Shown here piece by piece: positions 51,904 to 61,135 of a stretch of 64,000 bases of DNA. Position 1 is the first letter of the stretch, and every line of letters begins with the position of its first letter. The translations under genes were made by a program, and so were the position numbers. This stretch comes from Adhaeribacter swui (GTDB lineage: Bacteria; Bacteroidota; Bacteroidia; Cytophagales; Hymenobacteraceae): NCBI RefSeq assembly GCF_014217805.1, contig NZ_CP055156.1, positions 2,672,585 to 2,736,584 of the forward strand. Reading direction: 5' to 3'. Below the pieces are notes generated by a model. The model saw nothing but the letters and a program-made list of their open reading frames with translations, did not search any database and was not told the DNA's origin.

Positions 51904-54900
51904 ATGCAAAATTCTACAACATTCAGGTACATTTTTGTACTTGCGCTGTGCATTATTACCTGGAGCAGCAGCTTTGCCCAGGGAGTAAGTATAACCGGAA
52001 AAGTAACCGGGGCCGACACGGGCGAATCTTTACCCGGAGTTAGTATAGTGGTAAAAGGAACTTCCCAAGGTACCGTAACCGATACCGATGGAAATTTTAA
52101 AATTTCGGTGCCCAACAGCCAAAGCGTTTTGGTGTTTTCTTTTATTGGTTATGCTTCCAAAGAAGTAACGGTAGGTAACCAGGCTACCATTAATGTGAGT
52201 TTGGGCACCGATGCCAAAGCGTTGCAGGAAGTAGTGGTAACGGGTTATTCTACGCAATCTAAGCGGGATATTACCGGTTCCGTAGCGGTTGTGGATGCGG
52301 AAGAGCTAACCAAAGTAGCGGCTCCCAACGTGGCCCAGCAGTTACAAGGCCGGGCACCCGGCGTTACGGTAACTACCAACAACACGCCCGGCGGCGAAGC
52401 TACCGTGCGTATCCGGGGATTTGGTACCATTAACAACAACGACCCACTTTACGTGATTGATGGTGTACCTACCAAAGGCGGCCTGAACAACATTAACCCG
52501 AACAACATTGAGTCGATGCAGGTGTTAAAAGATGCATCGGCCGCTTCTGTTTACGGTTCGCGGGCAGCTAACGGGGTAATTATTATTACCACTAAAAAAG
52601 GCAAAGCGGGCGTACCTAAATTTTCTTTTAACAGCCGGGCCGGCGTACAATACGGTAAAATAGAACTGGGCATGATCGTGAACCCGCAGCAGCACGGCGA
52701 ATTATTGTGGCAGCAGTTGCGCAATGCCGGTATTTTAACCAATGGCAATCCCTCGCATCCGCAGTTCGGCAACGGTCCTACGCCGGTAGTACCGGATTAT
52801 ATCTTAGCCGGTAGCAGCTACGGTTTGTTTGAAGGCGACCCACGGGTAGATCCTTCGTTGGTGAATTACAACCGCAACGGCTATTACCAAATTGTAAAAG
52901 CTAATAAAGAAGGTACCGATTGGTTAAACGAAATTTTACGTCCGGCAGCTATTCAGGAGTATAACCTGGGTGCTTCGGGTGGTAGCGAAAATGGCCGCTA
53001 CGCGCTTTCTTTAAACTATTTTAAACAAGATGGGGTGTTGTTAAACACTTCCTTCGACCGGTATTCGGTGCGTTCCAATACCGAATTTAGTTTAAAAAAC
53101 CGGTTCCGGATAGGTCAAAACCTGGAAGTAAGTTATGCCCAAAATAAAGGCTATTACAACAACAACGGCACGGCCAGTGGCGCCAACAACCAGGACGGTA
53201 ACCCCGTAGGTAATGCTTACCGGATTCCTTCCATCATCCCCATCTACGACATCAATGGCCGGTATGCGGCTACCCGGGCGGCCGGTTTAGGACCCGCTAC
53301 TAACCCCGTAGCGCAGCTGGATCGTAACAAAAACGATAAAACTACCCAGTTCCGGACATTTGGTAATGCCTATGCCGAGTTAGATATTTTAAAGGATTTA
53401 ACCGCCAAAACCAGCATTGGCATCGACTACATCAACGCTTACCGCCAGGACTACAACCTGCTGGATTTAGAAGAAGCCGAAATTGAAACCGCAAATGCTT
53501 TAACTAACGCCAACGCCTACGATATCACCTGGACCTGGTCGAACACCTTAAATTATAAGAAAACCTTTAATGATATTCACAGCCTGGGCGTTTTAGTAGG
53601 AGCCGAAGCCATTGAAGGAACCGGCCGTGATTTTTCGGCGAACCGCACTACTTTTTTCTCCGAAGATCCCCAGTACATGTTTTTAAGTGCCGGAGCCTCG
53701 GGAATTAACAATGCCGGTGGTGGTTACGAATGGGCTTTATTCTCTTTATTCGGAAAAGTAAACTATGCCTTAAAAGATCGCTATTTATTAGAAGCTACCG
53801 TACGTCGCGATGGTTCTTCGCGGTTTGGAGCCAACAACCGTTATGGTACGTTCCCGGCGTTTAGTGCGGGCTGGCGTTTATCCGAAGAAGAATTCCTGTC
53901 GGGTTTAAATTTCTTTGATGATTTAAAATTACGCGCCGGCTGGGGCCAAACCGGTAACCAGGAAATTGGTAACTACAACGGCTTCAACACGTATCGTTCT
54001 ACCCTAAACCAATCGTCTTACGCCATTACCGGTTCTAACAATGCGGTAGTAGCGGGTTTTGATACCCAAGCGTTTGGTAACCCCGATGCCAAATGGGAAA
54101 CTACCACCCAAACCAACGTGGGTTTAGATGCTACCATTCTGAAAGGCAAATTTGGGATTACCTTCGATTGGTATAACCGCTTAACCTCCGATATGCTGTA
54201 TCAGGTTAGTTTGCCTGCTACCCAGGGAACGGCCACCATACCGTTTGTAAACGTAGGCGAAATGCGTAACCGCGGCGTAGATTTAGGTTTGGACTTTAAT
54301 AACCAGGCTCTGAATGGTGACTTAACCTACGGTGTAAGCGTTAACTTTTCGACGTACCGCAACGAAGTTTTAAAATTAAATAACAGCGCCACCGCCGTAT
54401 TACTTGGCCCATCCATCCGTAGCTACACCTGGACCCGTTCCGTAGTTGGTCAACCTTTGTATTCTTTCTACGGCCATGTAATTGATGGCATTTACCAAAA
54501 CGAAGCCGAAGTTAACAGCAGCCCTAATTATCCGGGTTACTCGGCAGTAGGTAAATTTAAATACCGCGATGTAGATGGCAACGGTATTATTAACGACAAC
54601 GACCGTACTTTTATCGGTAATCCGCATCCGGACTTTACTTATGGCGTGAATTTGAATGTAGGCTATAAGAATTTCGATTTATCGGCTTTCTTCCAGGGGG
54701 TACAAGGCAATGAAGTATTAAACATGGTAAAACGCTGGACTGATTTTAATAACCAGGCTGGTAACCGCAGCTTGCGTATGCTCAACGAGTCCTGGACGCC
54801 GCAAAATCCGAATGCCGTATTGCCTATCTTAAACTCTACCGATAGCCGGAGCCAGCAACCATCGAGCTACTTCGTAGAAGATGGCTCTTACCTGAGAATG

Positions 54901-55134
54901 AAAAACCTGACCTTAGGTTATACTTTACCAACTACTACCTTAAGCAAAATTGGTTTAGAAAGCGTACGCGTTTACCTGCAAGCGCAAAACCTATTCACCA
55001 TTACCAAATACAGCGGCATCGATCCGGAAATTACATCGGTTGGTTCTACGCCAGGTTCTACCATTCTGGGCGTGGATCAAGGTACTTATCCGCAATCCAA
55101 AATGTACCAGATTGGTATTAACATCGGTTTGTAA
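51904..55134 (+). CDS. SusC/RagA-family TonB-dependent outer-membrane receptor
   Basis: 1076 residues. The signal peptide ends near SFAQG. A CarboxypepD_reg domain follows (VSITGKVTGADTGESLPGVS to about residue 95), then LQEVVVTGYSTQSKRDITGS, the plug (LQGRAPGVTVTTNN, PLYVIDGVP, MQVLKDASAASVYGSRAANGVIIITTKKG) and a large barrel (GSSRFGANNRYGTFPAFSAGWRLSEEEF; C-terminus YQIGINIGL). Together with the SusD gene 41 bases downstream it should import a glycan, and the GH20 gene suggests an N-acetylhexosamine-containing one. Confidence 0.94.
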   Translation: MQNSTTFRYIFVLALCIITWSSSFAQGVSITGKVTGADTGESLPGVSIVVKGTSQGTVTDTDGNFKISVPNSQSVLVFSFIGYASKEVTVGNQATINVSLGTDAKALQEVVVTGYSTQSKRDITGSVAVVDAEELTKVAAPNVAQQLQGRAPGVTVTTNNTPGGEATVRIRGFGTINNNDPLYVIDGVPTKGGLNNINPNNIESMQVLKDASAASVYGSRAANGVIIITTKKGKAGVPKFSFNSRAGVQYGKIELGMIVNPQQHGELLWQQLRNAGILTNGNPSHPQFGNGPTPVVPDYILAGSSYGLFEGDPRVDPSLVNYNRNGYYQIVKANKEGTDWLNEILRPAAIQEYNLGASGGSENGRYALSLNYFKQDGVLLNTSFDRYSVRSNTEFSLKNRFRIGQNLEVSYAQNKGYYNNNGTASGANNQDGNPVGNAYRIPSIIPIYDINGRYAATRAAGLGPATNPVAQLDRNKNDKTTQFRTFGNAYAELDILKDLTAKTSIGIDYINAYRQDYNLLDLEEAEIETANALTNANAYDITWTWSNTLNYKKTFNDIHSLGVLVGAEAIEGTGRDFSANRTTFFSEDPQYMFLSAGASGINNAGGGYEWALFSLFGKVNYALKDRYLLEATVRRDGSSRFGANNRYGTFPAFSAGWRLSEEEFLSGLNFFDDLKLRAGWGQTGNQEIGNYNGFNTYRSTLNQSSYAITGSNNAVVAGFDTQAFGNPDAKWETTTQTNVGLDATILKGKFGITFDWYNRLTSDMLYQVSLPATQGTATIPFVNVGEMRNRGVDLGLDFNNQALNGDLTYGVSVNFSTYRNEVLKLNNSATAVLLGPSIRSYTWTRSVVGQPLYSFYGHVIDGIYQNEAEVNSSPNYPGYSAVGKFKYRDVDGNGIINDNDRTFIGNPHPDFTYGVNLNVGYKNFDLSAFFQGVQGNEVLNMVKRWTDFNNQAGNRSLRMLNESWTPQNPNAVLPILNSTDSRSQQPSSYFVEDGSYLRMKNLTLGYTLPTTTLSKIGLESVRVYLQAQNLFTITKYSGIDPEITSVGSTPGSTILGVDQGTYPQSKMYQIGINIGL

Positions 55135-55175
55135 GGGATTTTTTAAAATTTTTAAATTTTAGCAAGCATCAACAC

Positions 55176-56840
55176 ATGAAAAATAAAATAGTAATAGTAG
55201 CCGCCTTTGTTTCTTTGGGACTTACCAGTTCCTGCGGCGATGATTTTCTGGAAAGAACCCCCCTAGGAGTTGCCAATGAGGCTACTTTGAGCAATGCGGC
55301 CGGAGTAAATGCCGCCTTAATTGCCGCTTACAGTTTGCTGGATGGCGTGGGCTCCGGACCTAATTTTACCTCAGCGGGTAGTAACTGGATTTACGGCGAA
55401 GTAGCTTCTGATAATGCTTACAAAGGCAGCGACGTAGGAGATCAGGCGCAAATTACCACCATTGAGCGTTACCAGGGGCAGGCCGATATCGGCGCTTTTA
55501 ACGACCGTTGGGTAGCTTTGTACGATGGCGTGTCGCGGTCTAACGACGTGTTAAAATTATTAGCTAAAGCCACGGATGTAAAAGATGCCGAAAAAACGCA
55601 GATTACTGCGGAAGCCCGTTTCTTAAGAGGCTGGTACCACCTGGAGGCTAAAAAAATGTGGAACATGGTGCCTTACGTAGACGAAACAGTTACAGATTAT
55701 AATGTAGCGAACGATAAGGACATCTGGCCCATGATCGAAGCCGATTTAGAATTTGCTGCCGCTAACTTAGCCGCCGTAAAATCGCAACCTGGCCGGGCCA
55801 GCAGCTGGACCGCCAAAGCCGTACTGGCCAAAGCGCACATGTTTCAGCAAGATTACACTGCTGCTAAACCGTTGCTGGACGATATTATTGATAATGGTCC
55901 TTTTGCCTTAGTAAACAGCTACCACGATAATTTTAGAATTGCTACTGAAAACAACAGCGAGTCGATTCTGGAAGTACAGAACTCTGTAGCCGATGGCGGT
56001 AGCGGCCAGAATGGAAACAATGGCGATAACTTAAACTTCCCGTATAATGCGGGCCCCGGGGGCTGCTGCGGTTTCTTTCAGCCGTCGCAGAATTTAGTGA
56101 ACGCCTTTAAAACCGACGAAAACGGTTTGCCTTTATTAGATACGTTTAACGAAACCGATGTAACCAGCGATCAAGGCTTGGCGGCTACCGATCCTTTTAC
56201 CCCCTACGCTGGTAGTCTTGATCCGCGTTTAGATTGGACCGTTGGCCGTCGAGGTATTCCATTTTTAAACTGGGGCTTGCATCCCGGTCGTACCTGGATT
56301 CGTGACCAGGCTTTTGCCGGACCTTATACCTCTAAAAAGTATACCTTTTACCAAGGCGAAAATGCCGGTGCAGAATCTAATACGGCCAACGCCAACAATT
56401 ACCGGGCAGTACGGTTTGCCGATGTTTTGTTAATGCGCGCCGAAGTAGCCGTGGAAGAAAATGATTTAGCTACGGCTTTAACCATTGTGAATCAAATCCG
56501 GGACCGGGCCGATAATGTGGTCGTAACCATGCCCGATGGTTCGCCGGCGGCTAATTACAAAGTAGGTTTATATCCTTCTTTCCCGAGCCAGGAATACGCC
56601 CGCAAAGCGGTACAGTTTGAGCGCCGTCTGGAATTTGCGATGGAAGGCCACCGCTTCTTTGATTTGGTACGTTGGGGCAATGCCGCCGAAGTGCTGAATG
56701 CTTACTTAGCCAAAGAAAGCCAGAAAAGAACTTACTTAAACGGCGCCACTTTCGAAAAAGGCAAAGATGAATATTTCCCGATTCCGCAAACGCAGATTGA
56801 TATTGTAGGTGCTAACCTGTTAAAACAAAATCCGCTTTAA
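55176..56840 (+). CDS. SusD/RagB-family outer-membrane lipoprotein
   Basis: 554 residues. The signal peptide ends at LTSSC (Cys about 20), then GDDFLERTPLG, the usual SusD N-terminus. The TPR-like region AEARFLRGWYHLEAKKMW and the C-terminal RagB block (NNYRAVRFADVLLMRAEVAV, VNQIRDRA, QFERRLEFAMEGHRFFDLVRWG, YFPIPQTQI) are clear. A GPGGCCGFFQPSQN loop carries two adjacent Cys. It captures substrate for the SusC partner upstream. Confidence 0.94.
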   Translation: MKNKIVIVAAFVSLGLTSSCGDDFLERTPLGVANEATLSNAAGVNAALIAAYSLLDGVGSGPNFTSAGSNWIYGEVASDNAYKGSDVGDQAQITTIERYQGQADIGAFNDRWVALYDGVSRSNDVLKLLAKATDVKDAEKTQITAEARFLRGWYHLEAKKMWNMVPYVDETVTDYNVANDKDIWPMIEADLEFAAANLAAVKSQPGRASSWTAKAVLAKAHMFQQDYTAAKPLLDDIIDNGPFALVNSYHDNFRIATENNSESILEVQNSVADGGSGQNGNNGDNLNFPYNAGPGGCCGFFQPSQNLVNAFKTDENGLPLLDTFNETDVTSDQGLAATDPFTPYAGSLDPRLDWTVGRRGIPFLNWGLHPGRTWIRDQAFAGPYTSKKYTFYQGENAGAESNTANANNYRAVRFADVLLMRAEVAVEENDLATALTIVNQIRDRADNVVVTMPDGSPAANYKVGLYPSFPSQEYARKAVQFERRLEFAMEGHRFFDLVRWGNAAEVLNAYLAKESQKRTYLNGATFEKGKDEYFPIPQTQIDIVGANLLKQNPL

Positions 56841-56886
56841 AAACTAGGGTTGCTTTTGTTTTACAAGCAGCCACCTATTTAAATCC

Positions 56887-56921
56887 GAAAGAGCAAGCCC
56901 ACCTGGTGGGCTTGCTCTTTC
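56887..56921 (+). terminator. Strong intrinsic terminator after susD-like gene
   Basis: Long, nearly loopless stem GAAAGAGCAAGCCCACC/GGTGGGCTTGCTCTTTC followed by GTTTT, 46 bases past the stop. It separates SusCD from the GH20 gene or attenuates readthrough. Confidence 0.85.
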
Positions 56922-57130
56922 GTTTTAACCTGTTCCGGTTTCCAAAGCTAATTAGCAAAAACGCCCGAATTTTAAATTTTTTGCTTTTTTAAAATAGTGT
57001 GTTCGTTAACATTTATGAAAAATTTAAAAAAAGTTGTTTAAACTTCGGCTTATTAAATTTTAATTCCATCAAAGTATCATTAAATTTGTTGGGTGCCAGG
57101 AGCACTGCATTTATTTATTTTACCTTATTC

Positions 57131-58990
57131 ATGAGAAAAAAAGCTTACCTGTTGCTGGTTCTTTCCTGGATCAGTTTATTACCCACGCGTGCACAAACCC
57201 AAGAAATTCCGGCCAGTAATCTTGGCTTAGTTCCGTTGCCTTTAGAAGTAAAAGCTTACGACGGAAAATTTACCTTACCTGCCAAAATAGTAATTGCTGC
57301 TAAAACCGCCGACGAACAAAACGTAGCGGGCTTTTTAAAAGATTATTTTACCGTATTGGGCAAAGTAGCCACAGTAACCCCGGATGCCAACCAGGCAACG
57401 GTAAAATTAAAAATCGGTGCTCTTACCAGTAAAAATCCCGAAGCGTATCAGCTCACTGTAGACCAATCCGGAGCCAGTATAACTGCCTCCGCTGGACCTG
57501 GTTTATTTTACGGCGCCCAAACCTTGATGCAGCTTTTACCGCCCACAGCTCAGGAAACCATTGCGGTGCCGTACGTGCGTATTACCGATGAGCCCGCTTT
57601 TAAATGGCGCGGCAATATGTTGGATGTAGCCCGGCATTTCTTTCCGGTAGCCTTCGTTAAAAAATACATCGATTACTTAGCCGCTTATAAGATAAATACT
57701 TTTCACTGGCACCTCACCGACGACCAGGGCTGGCGCGTAGAAATTAAAAAATATCCCAAACTTACGCAAATTAGTGCTTTCCGGAACGAAAGTTTAGTAG
57801 GCGCGCAGCAGCTCATGAAAAAGCCCGAAGATTATAAATACGACGGCATCCCTCATGGTGGCTTTTACACCCAGGAAGAAATTAAAGACGTGGTAGCCTA
57901 CGCCCAAAAACGCTATATTACCGTTGTGCCGGAAATTGAAATGCCTGGCCACTCCGTAGCCATTCTGGCGGCTTACCCCGAATTAGCTTGCAAACCCGGT
58001 CCGTACCAAACCCGCACTTTATGGGGGATTTCTGATGATATTGTTTGCCCTTCCGAAGAAACCTTTCAGTTTTTTGAAAACGTGTTAGCCGAAGTGATTC
58101 CTTTATTCCCGGGTAAATACGTGCACATTGGCGGCGACGAAGCTCCTAAAGACCGCTGGCGCGAAAGCAATTTGGTAAAAGGCATCATGAAAAAGGAAAA
58201 AATCAAAGATGTAGAAAAAGTGCAGGGTTGGTTTAACAACCGCATCGAGAAGTTTTTACTGGCCAAAGGCAAAAAACTAATCGGCTGGGACGAAATTCTG
58301 GAAGGCGGTATTTCGCCGAAATCTACGATCATGAGCTGGCGCGGCGAAAAAGGTGGCATTGAAGCAGCCCGTCACGGCAACGAAGTAGTCATGTCGCCGG
58401 CTTCGCATTTGTACCTGGACTACGGTCAAAATCCGGTGCCGCACAGTCCCGTTGAACCTTTAATGATTGGTGGTTATTTGCCCCTCGAAAAAGTGTATAG
58501 CTACAATCCGCTTTCGAGTGAGTTAACGCCGGCTCAGCATAAATATATTCTGGGCGTGCAGGCTAATTTGTGGACCGAGTACATCCCGACTCCCGAAAAA
58601 GTGGAGTACATGTTGTTTCCCCGGATTATGGCTTTAGCAGAAGTAGCCTGGACGCCTTCCGCCAAGAAAAATTATGCAGATTTCCAGCAGCGCTTAGGCC
58701 AACAATTCCCGCGCCTCGATGCCAAAAACATTAAGTACCGGGTGCCGGAACCCGCCGGATTAGATTCTACTAAAATTGTAAAACAAGGTGATAAAGCCAC
58801 ACTTACGCTAACCTCTATTGTACCGGATGCACAAATCCGCTACACCTTGGATGGTACCATGCCCAACGAAACCGCCGACTTGTACACCAAACCTTTGGCT
58901 CTACCGGTTAATCGTAACTTAAAAATCCGGGCGATTACGGTTACGCCAAAAGGCCGCTTGAGTGTGCCGGCTGAGGTTGTTATTCCTTAA
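57131..58990 (+). CDS. GH20 beta-N-acetylhexosaminidase
   Basis: 619 residues from MRKKAYLLLVLSW at 57131; the frame is open for 44 codons upstream but those precede the signal peptide. The order is signal peptide, GH20b alpha/beta domain (about 25-150), and the GH20 TIM barrel (FKWRGNMLDVARHFFPVAFV; HWHLTDDQGWR). The catalytic Asp-Glu pair is at about 336-337 in HIGGDEAPKDRW; GWDEILEGG and LGVQANLWTEYI are active-site strands. A C-terminal beta domain follows (RYTLDGTMPNETADLY). It releases terminal GlcNAc/GalNAc in the periplasm. Confidence 0.94.
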   Translation: MRKKAYLLLVLSWISLLPTRAQTQEIPASNLGLVPLPLEVKAYDGKFTLPAKIVIAAKTADEQNVAGFLKDYFTVLGKVATVTPDANQATVKLKIGALTSKNPEAYQLTVDQSGASITASAGPGLFYGAQTLMQLLPPTAQETIAVPYVRITDEPAFKWRGNMLDVARHFFPVAFVKKYIDYLAAYKINTFHWHLTDDQGWRVEIKKYPKLTQISAFRNESLVGAQQLMKKPEDYKYDGIPHGGFYTQEEIKDVVAYAQKRYITVVPEIEMPGHSVAILAAYPELACKPGPYQTRTLWGISDDIVCPSEETFQFFENVLAEVIPLFPGKYVHIGGDEAPKDRWRESNLVKGIMKKEKIKDVEKVQGWFNNRIEKFLLAKGKKLIGWDEILEGGISPKSTIMSWRGEKGGIEAARHGNEVVMSPASHLYLDYGQNPVPHSPVEPLMIGGYLPLEKVYSYNPLSSELTPAQHKYILGVQANLWTEYIPTPEKVEYMLFPRIMALAEVAWTPSAKKNYADFQQRLGQQFPRLDAKNIKYRVPEPAGLDSTKIVKQGDKATLTLTSIVPDAQIRYTLDGTMPNETADLYTKPLALPVNRNLKIRAITVTPKGRLSVPAEVVIP

Positions 58991-59554
58991 AACAGGATAT
59001 TGGGAATCAGTGCAAATACTAGCGCACTCCGGAAGTGACCAGAGTTTTTTAAGATAATTTTAAAAAAGAAATCTGCTTACAGATAAACGGAAAATCGTTT
59101 GTGGAGACACAACCAATGGCACTGGGGAAGGGGCTACCAAAATAAGTAGCGACACTTTAGCTTTTAAATCCTCTGCCTTTGGCTGTGTCTTCACAGCCAA
59201 TTTTGGAGCAAAGGTAAAAGCAGATAGGAGAGGAGTAAGCAGAAAAATTAGCGGTAATAAAACAAGCTAATTGGCGCAAAGCAAAAATTTAAAAAATGAA
59301 TGTCACCAACTTCATGGATGAAGGTGTCTTTATAGGAAATGAAAAATTAATTGGAGAATTTAGATAAGCTTCATAAAACTAAGCTTGCCTTGGTTTCCTG
59401 CATCGGCCAATCGCTTTAAAAATGATAAACTGCTGGTGGTGGGCGCTAAGCTGAAGCAGGATAGATGATTTTTATCTAAGTAGGTATTATTTAGTTAGTT
59501 AAATTGAGTAGAATTTAAGTATTTTAAAAATATAATAGTAATCCTAATCTAATC
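58991..59554. other. Gap with an inverted repeat
   Basis: 564 bases without a convincing gene. TTTGTGGAGACACAACCA (59098) and TGGCTGTGTCTTCACAGCC (59180) are imperfect inverted copies; the right one is itself a hairpin GGCTGTG-TCTT-CACAGCC. The TGTCTTCACA core also occurs at about 10995. Confidence 0.45.
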
Positions 59555-60826
59555 ATGACTCTAGACAATGCAAATGGAAGGAGGAAGTTCCTTAAAACTT
59601 CAATCGCGGCTCTCGCGGGAATTACCATTGTGCCACGCCACGTTTTAGGCGGCAAAGGTTACCTGGCCCCCAGCGATCACTTAACCAAAGGTATCATTGG
59701 CGTTGGTTCCATGGGTAGGGGCCACATTCCTTACGCGGGTACCAAGGTAGTAGCTATTTGCGATGTAGAACAAAACCATATAAAATTGGCGCTGGATAAA
59801 ATTGGCAGCACCGTTAAAACTTTTTCGGATTACCGCGAACTGATTCAGTTACCCGAAGTAGATATTGTGCACGTGGCTACTCCGCCGCATTGGCACGGCA
59901 TTATGGCGGCCGATGCCGCCCGGGCTGGTAAAGATGTTTGGTGCGAAAAACCCATGACCCGTACCATTGGCGAAGGTAAACGCGTAGTAGAAGCGGTACA
60001 GCAACATGGCCGTATTTTCCGGTTAAACACCTGGTTCCGCTTCGAAGATATGTTCTACGGCATGCGTACGCCGGTTAAACCCATTAAAAAATTAGTAGAA
60101 AGTGGCTTATTAGGTTGGCCGTTAAAAGTAACCGTAGGCGCTACTACCGGCTACGACTGGAAATTCTACTGGGTAGGTAAAACCAACCTCGACCCCATGC
60201 CAGTACCAGCTACCCTGGATTACGATGCCTGGTTAGGGCCTGCTCCTTATAAACCATACAACCCGCACCGGGTGCACCAAACTTTCCGGGGTTACTGGGA
60301 TTACGATGGTGGCGGCTTGGGCGACATGGGCCAGCATTATTTAGACCCGGTACAGTATTTCCTGGGTAAAGACGATACCAGCCCGGTTTCCGTGGAGGTA
60401 GATGCGCCGCAGCAACACCCCGAGGCCGTGGGTACCTGGCGCCGGATTACTTACACTTACGCCGATGGTTGTCAGATTATTCTGGATGGCGAAGGCAAAG
60501 ACACGAATGCCGCTTACATCGAAGGACCAAAAGGTAAATTATATCCTGGTTTTAAATCCGACATTCCGGACTTAGAGAAAAAATTAGCCGCTTTCCCGGA
60601 TCCGGAGCCTCAGGTTACCGACTTTGTGGATGCTGTTAAAAACCGCAAAAAGTTTGCCTTGAACGAAGAAAACGGCCACCGGTCTTGCACCATTGTAAAC
60701 ATGGGATTAGCCGCTCTAAAATTAGGGCGATCGCTTAAGTTCGATCCGGTAAAACAAGTTTTCATCGACGACGATGCTGCCAACCGCCTCATAGATCAAC
60801 CCATGCGCGCCCCGTTTGTGATATAG
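59555..60826 (+). CDS. Gfo/Idh/MocA-family oxidoreductase with Tat signal
   Basis: 423 residues. A twin-arginine signal is at about 9-30 (GRRKFLKTSIAALAGITIV), so the protein is exported folded with its nucleotide. The Rossmann domain has GVGSMGRG and VAICDVE; VHVATPPHWHGIMAADAARA and the family marker WCEKPMTRTIGEG follow, then the substrate domain (DYDGGGLGDMGQHYLDPVQYF). Such enzymes oxidise or reduce sugars and cyclitols with NAD(P). Its place between a GH20 enzyme and a DUF1080 protein suggests oxidation chemistry on the released sugar, for example keto-sugar formation. Confidence 0.92.
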   Translation: MTLDNANGRRKFLKTSIAALAGITIVPRHVLGGKGYLAPSDHLTKGIIGVGSMGRGHIPYAGTKVVAICDVEQNHIKLALDKIGSTVKTFSDYRELIQLPEVDIVHVATPPHWHGIMAADAARAGKDVWCEKPMTRTIGEGKRVVEAVQQHGRIFRLNTWFRFEDMFYGMRTPVKPIKKLVESGLLGWPLKVTVGATTGYDWKFYWVGKTNLDPMPVPATLDYDAWLGPAPYKPYNPHRVHQTFRGYWDYDGGGLGDMGQHYLDPVQYFLGKDDTSPVSVEVDAPQQHPEAVGTWRRITYTYADGCQIILDGEGKDTNAAYIEGPKGKLYPGFKSDIPDLEKKLAAFPDPEPQVTDFVDAVKNRKKFALNEENGHRSCTIVNMGLAALKLGRSLKFDPVKQVFIDDDAANRLIDQPMRAPFVI

Positions 60827-60868
60827 TTGATTGTTTTACGAATTCATTTTACTGAAAATTTAAAAATT

Positions 60869-60908
60869 CAACCACCTCTACCCCTCCTAAGCTTAGGAGG
60901 GGAGTTTT
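60869..60908. repeat. R1 terminator-like hairpin repeat (copy g)
   Basis: CCCCTCCTAAgcTTAGGAGGGG followed by AGTTTTT, 43 bases after the oxidoreductase stop, in the orientation of copies a and c. Confidence 0.7.
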
Positions 60909-60998
60909 TGAGTTAAGTTTTTATTTGTTTCTAGAGCTATGGAATAAGTAGCCTCGGCCAAGTGCAAAACCTGCTGATTTCGTTTTACGGAATAGCCC

Positions 60999-61049
60999 CA
61001 TCTCCTTCCCTGTTTTTAGGGAAGGTGGCCGGAGGGCGGAAGGGTAAAA
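60999..61049. repeat. R1-type hairpin (copy i) joined to an R2 fragment
   Basis: ATCTCCTTCCCTgtttttAGGGAAGG then TGGCCGGAGGGCGGAAGGGT, nearly the same as copy h. It is followed at 61054-61075 by GAGCAATGAAACAACTCAAA, matching one end of R2 copy 1. Confidence 0.6.
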
Positions 61050-61135
61050 GACTTGAGCAATGAAACAACTCAAATAGATTTTGGAGCTATTTAGCTAACT
61101 ATAAGACTCATCCTTGAATCAATATACCGTTATTC

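Noticed and set aside
59296-59367. Small frame starting MNVTNFMDEGVF downstream of the GH20 gene
   Set aside because: Only about 23 codons, with no supporting signal or terminator.
2972-61049. R1 copies as a CRISPR array
   Set aside because: The copies are kilobases apart, vary in loop sequence and occur in both orientations; no cas gene is present.
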